A stretch of DNA of 64,000 nucleotides from Enoplosus armatus (Eukaryota > Chordata > Actinopteri > Centrarchiformes > Enoplosidae). Positions within the stretch are counted from its first letter, which is position 1, and every line of letters begins with the position of its first letter. Location: assembly GCF_043641665.1 (NCBI RefSeq), contig NC_092193.1, positions 13,339,501 through 13,403,500 of the forward strand, in the 5' to 3' direction. The translations under genes and the position numbers were made by a program. The notes beneath the pieces are model-generated. The model ran no database searches. It saw only the letters and a list, made by a program, of their open reading frames with translations, and had not been told where the DNA came from. Positions 55,101-61,100 of the stretch are shown here, in pieces.

Positions 55101-58100
55101 TGAAAGAAGCACAGACTTCGACCAACTGTTCAATTTCATATGCATAATTTGTGTGTCAGTCTGTGTCGCTGTCTTCCCCCAGCACAGAATGAGCACTGTG
55201 CTGTGATGGGAACAAATGAGACAGTGAGAAAAGGAAGATAGAAGATAACAAGAAAACTGACAAACTCCAGCGTACTCTCGTGTTCCTGTCTTACTCACTC
55301 AATCCTTTATTCTCCTTCCTAAATTGTACTCCAACATATCTGTTGAGATTTCCCAGAGCTGTGCCCAGCACTGTCCTCTGTCTCCTTTCAGTGTGAATAT
55401 CCTGGTATACTAATTTGGATCTTAGCTTTCCCTCCTTTGCCCTGTAATTCTATCTTCGATTGATTGGGCCCTAATGAGACAACCGCCCCTATTTATAGCT
55501 ATGTATTGCCACTTAAAGGGCCCAGTGACTGAAGATGTTTACCGCGCACTGCTCAGGGAGGTATTACACTGCTTGAGTGTAAAGCTAGAGAGAATAAAAC
55601 GAAAATTCTCTCTGCGTATGTTTGTGCTCCAAATGTCTTTCCATGGAAGTCTTGTGTTTGCTACCAACTTAGAAGAAACATGACATCCCTGCTATGTTTT
55701 AGTTGGATTGGCCATGAAAAAGAGGATCTGTAGTGAAAGGTGATGAAAGAGTATCGTGAAAGGAGACAGGGAACACAGCAAAGCAGAGCACAGAGACGCC
55801 AAGATGCTCGGGAAAACTGAATAATTTGAGAGATGTTTTTGTAAGACAGAAGGAGAGAACTCAACAGTAAGACGCAGTCTTTCTGTCTGGTACAGGATTA
55901 ATTCCTCCGTTGCTTCACTCCGGGCTGCACCAGTTGCTGTGTCCTTAACTTTTTTTTGGACTGTTGTATTCCCTCGAGTAGGGGAGTGGAGGAAGTAGGC
56001 CACGCGCCACATACTGTAGCTCGCTCTGGAGGCAAGGAGTCTGGATCGGCTCGCTCTATAACACAAGGGGGGGGGGGGGGGGGGGGGGGGTCGCTCATAT
56101 ATCCTTACTAATTACAGAGGAAAGACGAGCAGAGAGAGAGGGAGAGACAGAAGAGTCTTATGCTCTGGGTAATTGAGATGAGATTTTTCACTATTTTCTG
56201 ACATTTTAATAAAAAAAAAATTCAGTTTATAAGAAAAATAATCAACAGATTCATGGATAATAAAAATAATCCTTAGTTGCAGCTCTACGTCCATGAGTTT
56301 TACTACTGTTTTGAATTTGACAGCCCCTCCCTCACAGTACCTGGTGTGTCACAGCTCCAAGGTTACAGAGGACGTTGTCAACATCAACTGCCAATTAGCA
56401 CCATGGAGGAGTTACACACTGTTTCATGTCTGTTGTGTGAGGCCTGGGATTCCCAGCATTAATACTGTATGGGTAATGTAACAGAAACTAGATTAATGAC
56501 TGTCTCCTTAATAAGTATTTCATTAACATCACCCTGGGTTTTTTTTTTACTCCCCTGCCAGCGCCCTTTGGTGAATCTGGTTGCTTTTTTAAACTTCCCC
56601 TATCTCTCTCATTTTCAGTCTTTTTCTCCACTCATCCCTGAACACTCCCTTCCCTCACTCTTCTCTCTCACCAAAAAAGCATTCGTCTGACTCATCCCAG
56701 GCTAATGAGTGGTAGGGTAAGGATAGGAGGAGGGGAGAAAAGGAGGGCAGGAATGAGGATCTGACTCATGTCTCATATGACTTGAGATTAAGCCTGGGAA
56801 TGTGGTTATTGCTTTTCTGTGTCACTTATTTCCCTTTATACTGTCCTCCTTGTGCAACTGGCAATAATTACCAAAGTCTATTGATCTCTTTTATACGTCA
56901 GAGATGCATTTACTAATTTAGGCTTATTATGCATTTTTTTTTAATGTAGTATAAGATTTAATTTAGAGTTGAAACAGTGTCAAAATAAATGTATTTTCCC
57001 TTATGTGGATCAAGTATGATTAGATTAAATTTAATGATCCATGTGGGGAAATTGGGTTTATATACCCATAAATAGTCATTGAATACAGCCAAGAAGAAAA
57101 AAGACTAAAAACAGAACACAATGAAGGTTGTTGTTGAAAGAGCAAATATGAAAAGAGCTCTAAACTGCATACACTGCTAAGATGCACCATGAAGGATAAG
57201 TGCCACAGAGGATCTGCCTTTGTTAGTGCTGATTATATTTATCAAGGGACAAGGCTACTGTCCACGGTCTCAAAATGGTCATTTTTATATCCAGTTATGT
57301 TGAGCAGACTTGAATTTTTACTAGTAACTGACAGGTCTGTAGAGTGTTCAAAGTGTCTATGATTTGTTTTCCCACCTGATCCATATTGTTGTCCTATTTC
57401 CACTGTATATTTGTTAAAAGCTGGTTTTAACTGTGACTTTGCTGTTGGAAGAAGAGTTTCCAGGAAAAGCATCAGGCTGGCCCAGATGTCAGCTTAGAGA
57501 AGCTTTGTATGCGTAGCTGGGCTCGTTCCACCTCTCTCTCCCTCTCTCTCTCACACACACACACACTTCCTGAGGTTTTGTATGCATAGCTGTACTCTCT
57601 TGTGAACAGAGCTTACTGGTATTAACCCAGTTTCACTTTCCACGCACCAAGGCCCTTTCCTGGGGGAACAGCCTAGTGGGATGGAGAGAGAAATGGAAGA
57701 GGCAGGAAGGATGGAGTGAGGGACTGAGAATACTTATATGAATGTCAGGGCCTTTTCATCGCATGTGAAAACAAAAAGCGAATTCTCCCAAAGTGGTTTC
57801 CAAGGAAACTGTGCTGAATGAAAGTCTGGTGCAAACTAAAAAAAGGTCACCATGGGAGGTGACCTCCCACGGTTCTGCAACTGTCATTGTCTGGCTAAAG
57901 ACATTTCCATCTTCATATCTTATAAAAATTGAACACTTTTGTAAAACAAATATTTCATTCTCCTGCACAGCAGCAGCAGCAGCAGGGTGTTTAACAGTTA
58001 ATATGGTCAAATCTACAGTTTGATCAACTGCTGCTATCATTTGTATTTTTACACTATTTTCACACTATTAGATCAAAGATGCTTGACAAAACAGTCGTTT

Positions 58101-61100
58101 TTCATCCAGATGGTGTATGTATGTTTATTTTGGTCTGTGCTCTACCACAGGTGCAACTGAGCCAGGAGTGCATGCGGGCCATGATGAGGATGACTTACTG
58201 TCCCCACTGCCGCGGCATGGCCTCTGCCAGACCTTGTGCCAACTACTGCAGCAACGTCATGAAGGGCTGTCTGGCCAACCAGGCTGACCTCAACACCGAG
58301 TGGAGGCATCTGGCAGGTTGGGAGCACACACACACATTCACACGTGCATCCAATTCAGCCATATGTTTGCTCAAAGGTTCACCCGACACATGATTTTTGA
58401 CTTTGAGCAGTGAATACAGCAGAATCGTTCTACCACTGTACTACATATGAAACATTTCACACTGTCTTTCCGCAAACTGTACCTCCTGTCTTTGTAGAAA
58501 CAATGATGCAGGTGGCAGGACGCTTTGATGGCCCATCTGGTGTGGATAGCGTGGTCCTTTCTCTCCCCTATCGCATATCAGAAGCCATGTTTACCATGAT
58601 GGAAAACATAAAGACAATCAACAGCAAGGTCAGAGCACACACTGGTACATACATACAGCTCTATACAGCTGACTAAACCATGTAACCTGTTTTTACTACA
58701 CAGAATACAATGAAGATTTCAGGAAAACAACATCAAATGATATTGTGAGCTGAACCACAAGGTTGCAAACATAAGTCAAGTAGAGAGCTGCGCAGATGTG
58801 TAACATAAAAAACACCCTCAACATCATTGGAATAAACTGTATTAGTAGGTGTGATGGTCTTGCTTCAGTCATGACCAAAAATGACCTGTTTCCTTGATTA
58901 TTAAAGCAGTTCACTCTCCACGACTCTGACAATTTACTAATGGACAAGAACACTCTGTTCTCTCAGAAAAGCTTCTTCTGAGAGGAAACTAACAGGTGAG
59001 GTGCAGAATGTGTGTCATTTTAAATAAGGCAGTTGTTGCAGCTTATGTCTTGTGAACATGTTGCTCTAGTCATAGCAGAATGATTACCCAATCTAAAAAG
59101 AAAGAAGGTTAAATTATATCGGAAATATATTTTTAAAAAAGCTAAACAGATGCTTTTTTTTTTTTGCTGCAAGCTGCAGAAAATGTAGCTACAGACGAGG
59201 GCATCCATCAGCCAGTTCATGGCAGCTTCATGGCATATACTGACATGTCACCACTCTAGTTAGTCTTAAATATACAGTATATCCTTTTTTCCTGCTTGAA
59301 GGAAGTCAATCAAAGTAAAATTGGCAAACATATATCTATAAAATGGTTGGAAATATGTCTTAAAAGGCTGTGGTCATACAGCACATAAACACACACAACT
59401 TTCTGTCCAAACAGTTTTTTTTTTCAGAGGAGAGATTTCTGTATTTGTGTTCCTGTCTCTTCTCTTCTCAGTGGTTTGAGGTGGGTTTGGCTCAGTTGAA
59501 AAAAGAAAAAATGATGCCATGCACTTCCATGCGCCAATCAGGATTTAGCAATGTTGGAATCGAAATGAAATGACAGTCGTGGGATTGTTTGCTCATGTAG
59601 CCAGGCGACTGTCAATCAAATTTGCTCAAAGCACATCTGCATTGTCATGAAGCAGATCAGCTGATTGTTGCTTATTTAGTCATGAATATTTAATATTATA
59701 GAGAAATACTAAAGATTTGAAACTAAGTTTTCATGGGCTTTAAAATATTCATATCACCCGGCAAAGCAATAGAAATAGTAGTAAGGAAGTAAGGAATTCT
59801 TACTGTCTCAGAAAATGCCACTGTTAAAACTCACACATATCATCAGTTCAAAGCCTGTGTTCCTTCACACTGTGCTACCCTATTTCCCCCAACATTCATT
59901 TGTTTGTACACCTATCCTACCACTAAATGAATGCTGTTGCAATGCTTTACATACCTGATTTAAAATAAAAGGATGTTAGTCATGACAGAGCCTGCAGGCC
60001 AAGCGTTTACTTCACTGTTTAATGGTGTTTGAGCAACAGTTTTATATGATCCTTAAAAGGCACTGGCAGCAATGGAAATCTGAGTTATTCAGTGAAGGTG
60101 GAAAACACTGTAGATGGTGAGAGGAAAGACAAAGCTTCCTCTGTGCTGGTCTGCTGTTAAAGAGTCTGGCTGGTTTGAGGTGAGCCATAGCCTGGCGGAC
60201 TGCCTCTGACCTGGTTCAGCATGGTAATCACACACAGCTTCAGCCTCTGATCTTCATCTCTAGGGGAAAGAGCTGTGTTGATCCCATTGAAGTCAATTCA
60301 TGTCTGTGGTCTAGTATTATGGTAGACGCAGTGTAGGACGGATTATCTCCTATTTACATAATCTGTTGACATCAAAAGCCATATGTTGTGTTATGCACTT
60401 TTCCCATAAAAAGTATACCAAATACAGATAAAAGTGATTGCAGTATGCATAAGTAAATGTGCTTGAGGTGTATCTGCCACTACTCGTCGTAACAGTCAAC
60501 GCCATATTTTTAATGTCCATTATTCAATTTACATTGAACCACACAACACCAACGAGTTATGCTGACAGACACGACTGAAAGCTTAAGACAGGATTATTTT
60601 ATAGCTATGTGTGAAGGTTCAGAGGCTTGAGGCTCCTCTGAGCAGGCCAGATTGGATGACAGATTGACTGCGGTCTTACTGTATTCCCTGGGCTCCATTT
60701 ATAAAATGTCAGCCCCATAGGGACAAGTAGTACTTTCTGAGATGTGAATCATTCTGCTGGAGCGATGCTGTGATTGACTGTTGTGGTCATGCAAATAACC
60801 AGCACCACTTGTCACTGTTGATTTTCAAAGGTAGAAATTTGTGTGTACTAATGCTCAAAGGTTCTTTGTGTACTTATAGACAAGTTGGTCCAACAAACAC
60901 AGTGTTTTGCTGATGCAGTATGAGTATGGGTTTATAGGATTCTATTCAGAGAGCTAGTTCAAGTGTTAGATTTCAGTCTTGTTAACACCAACACCAATAA
61001 AGATGCTGAGTTTGAACTACATATGGTAGGAAAATAACGTTTATAGAACAAGTCTAGAGCCTTACAGTTAAAGTTACCAGTTGTAGATGGAGACGAATTT

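Larger units (their letters stand above)
53196..58150 (+). other. gpc1: gpc1 intron 4 (5.0 kb, phase 0)
   Basis: Contains two unique-looking, CNE-like stretches (about 53560-53700 and 54740-54925), a 24-base G run at 56067-56090, a MITE end at 56182-56287, a probable retroelement tail near 57015-57130 and a (CAG)6-like run near 57968-57985. Confidence 0.9.
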
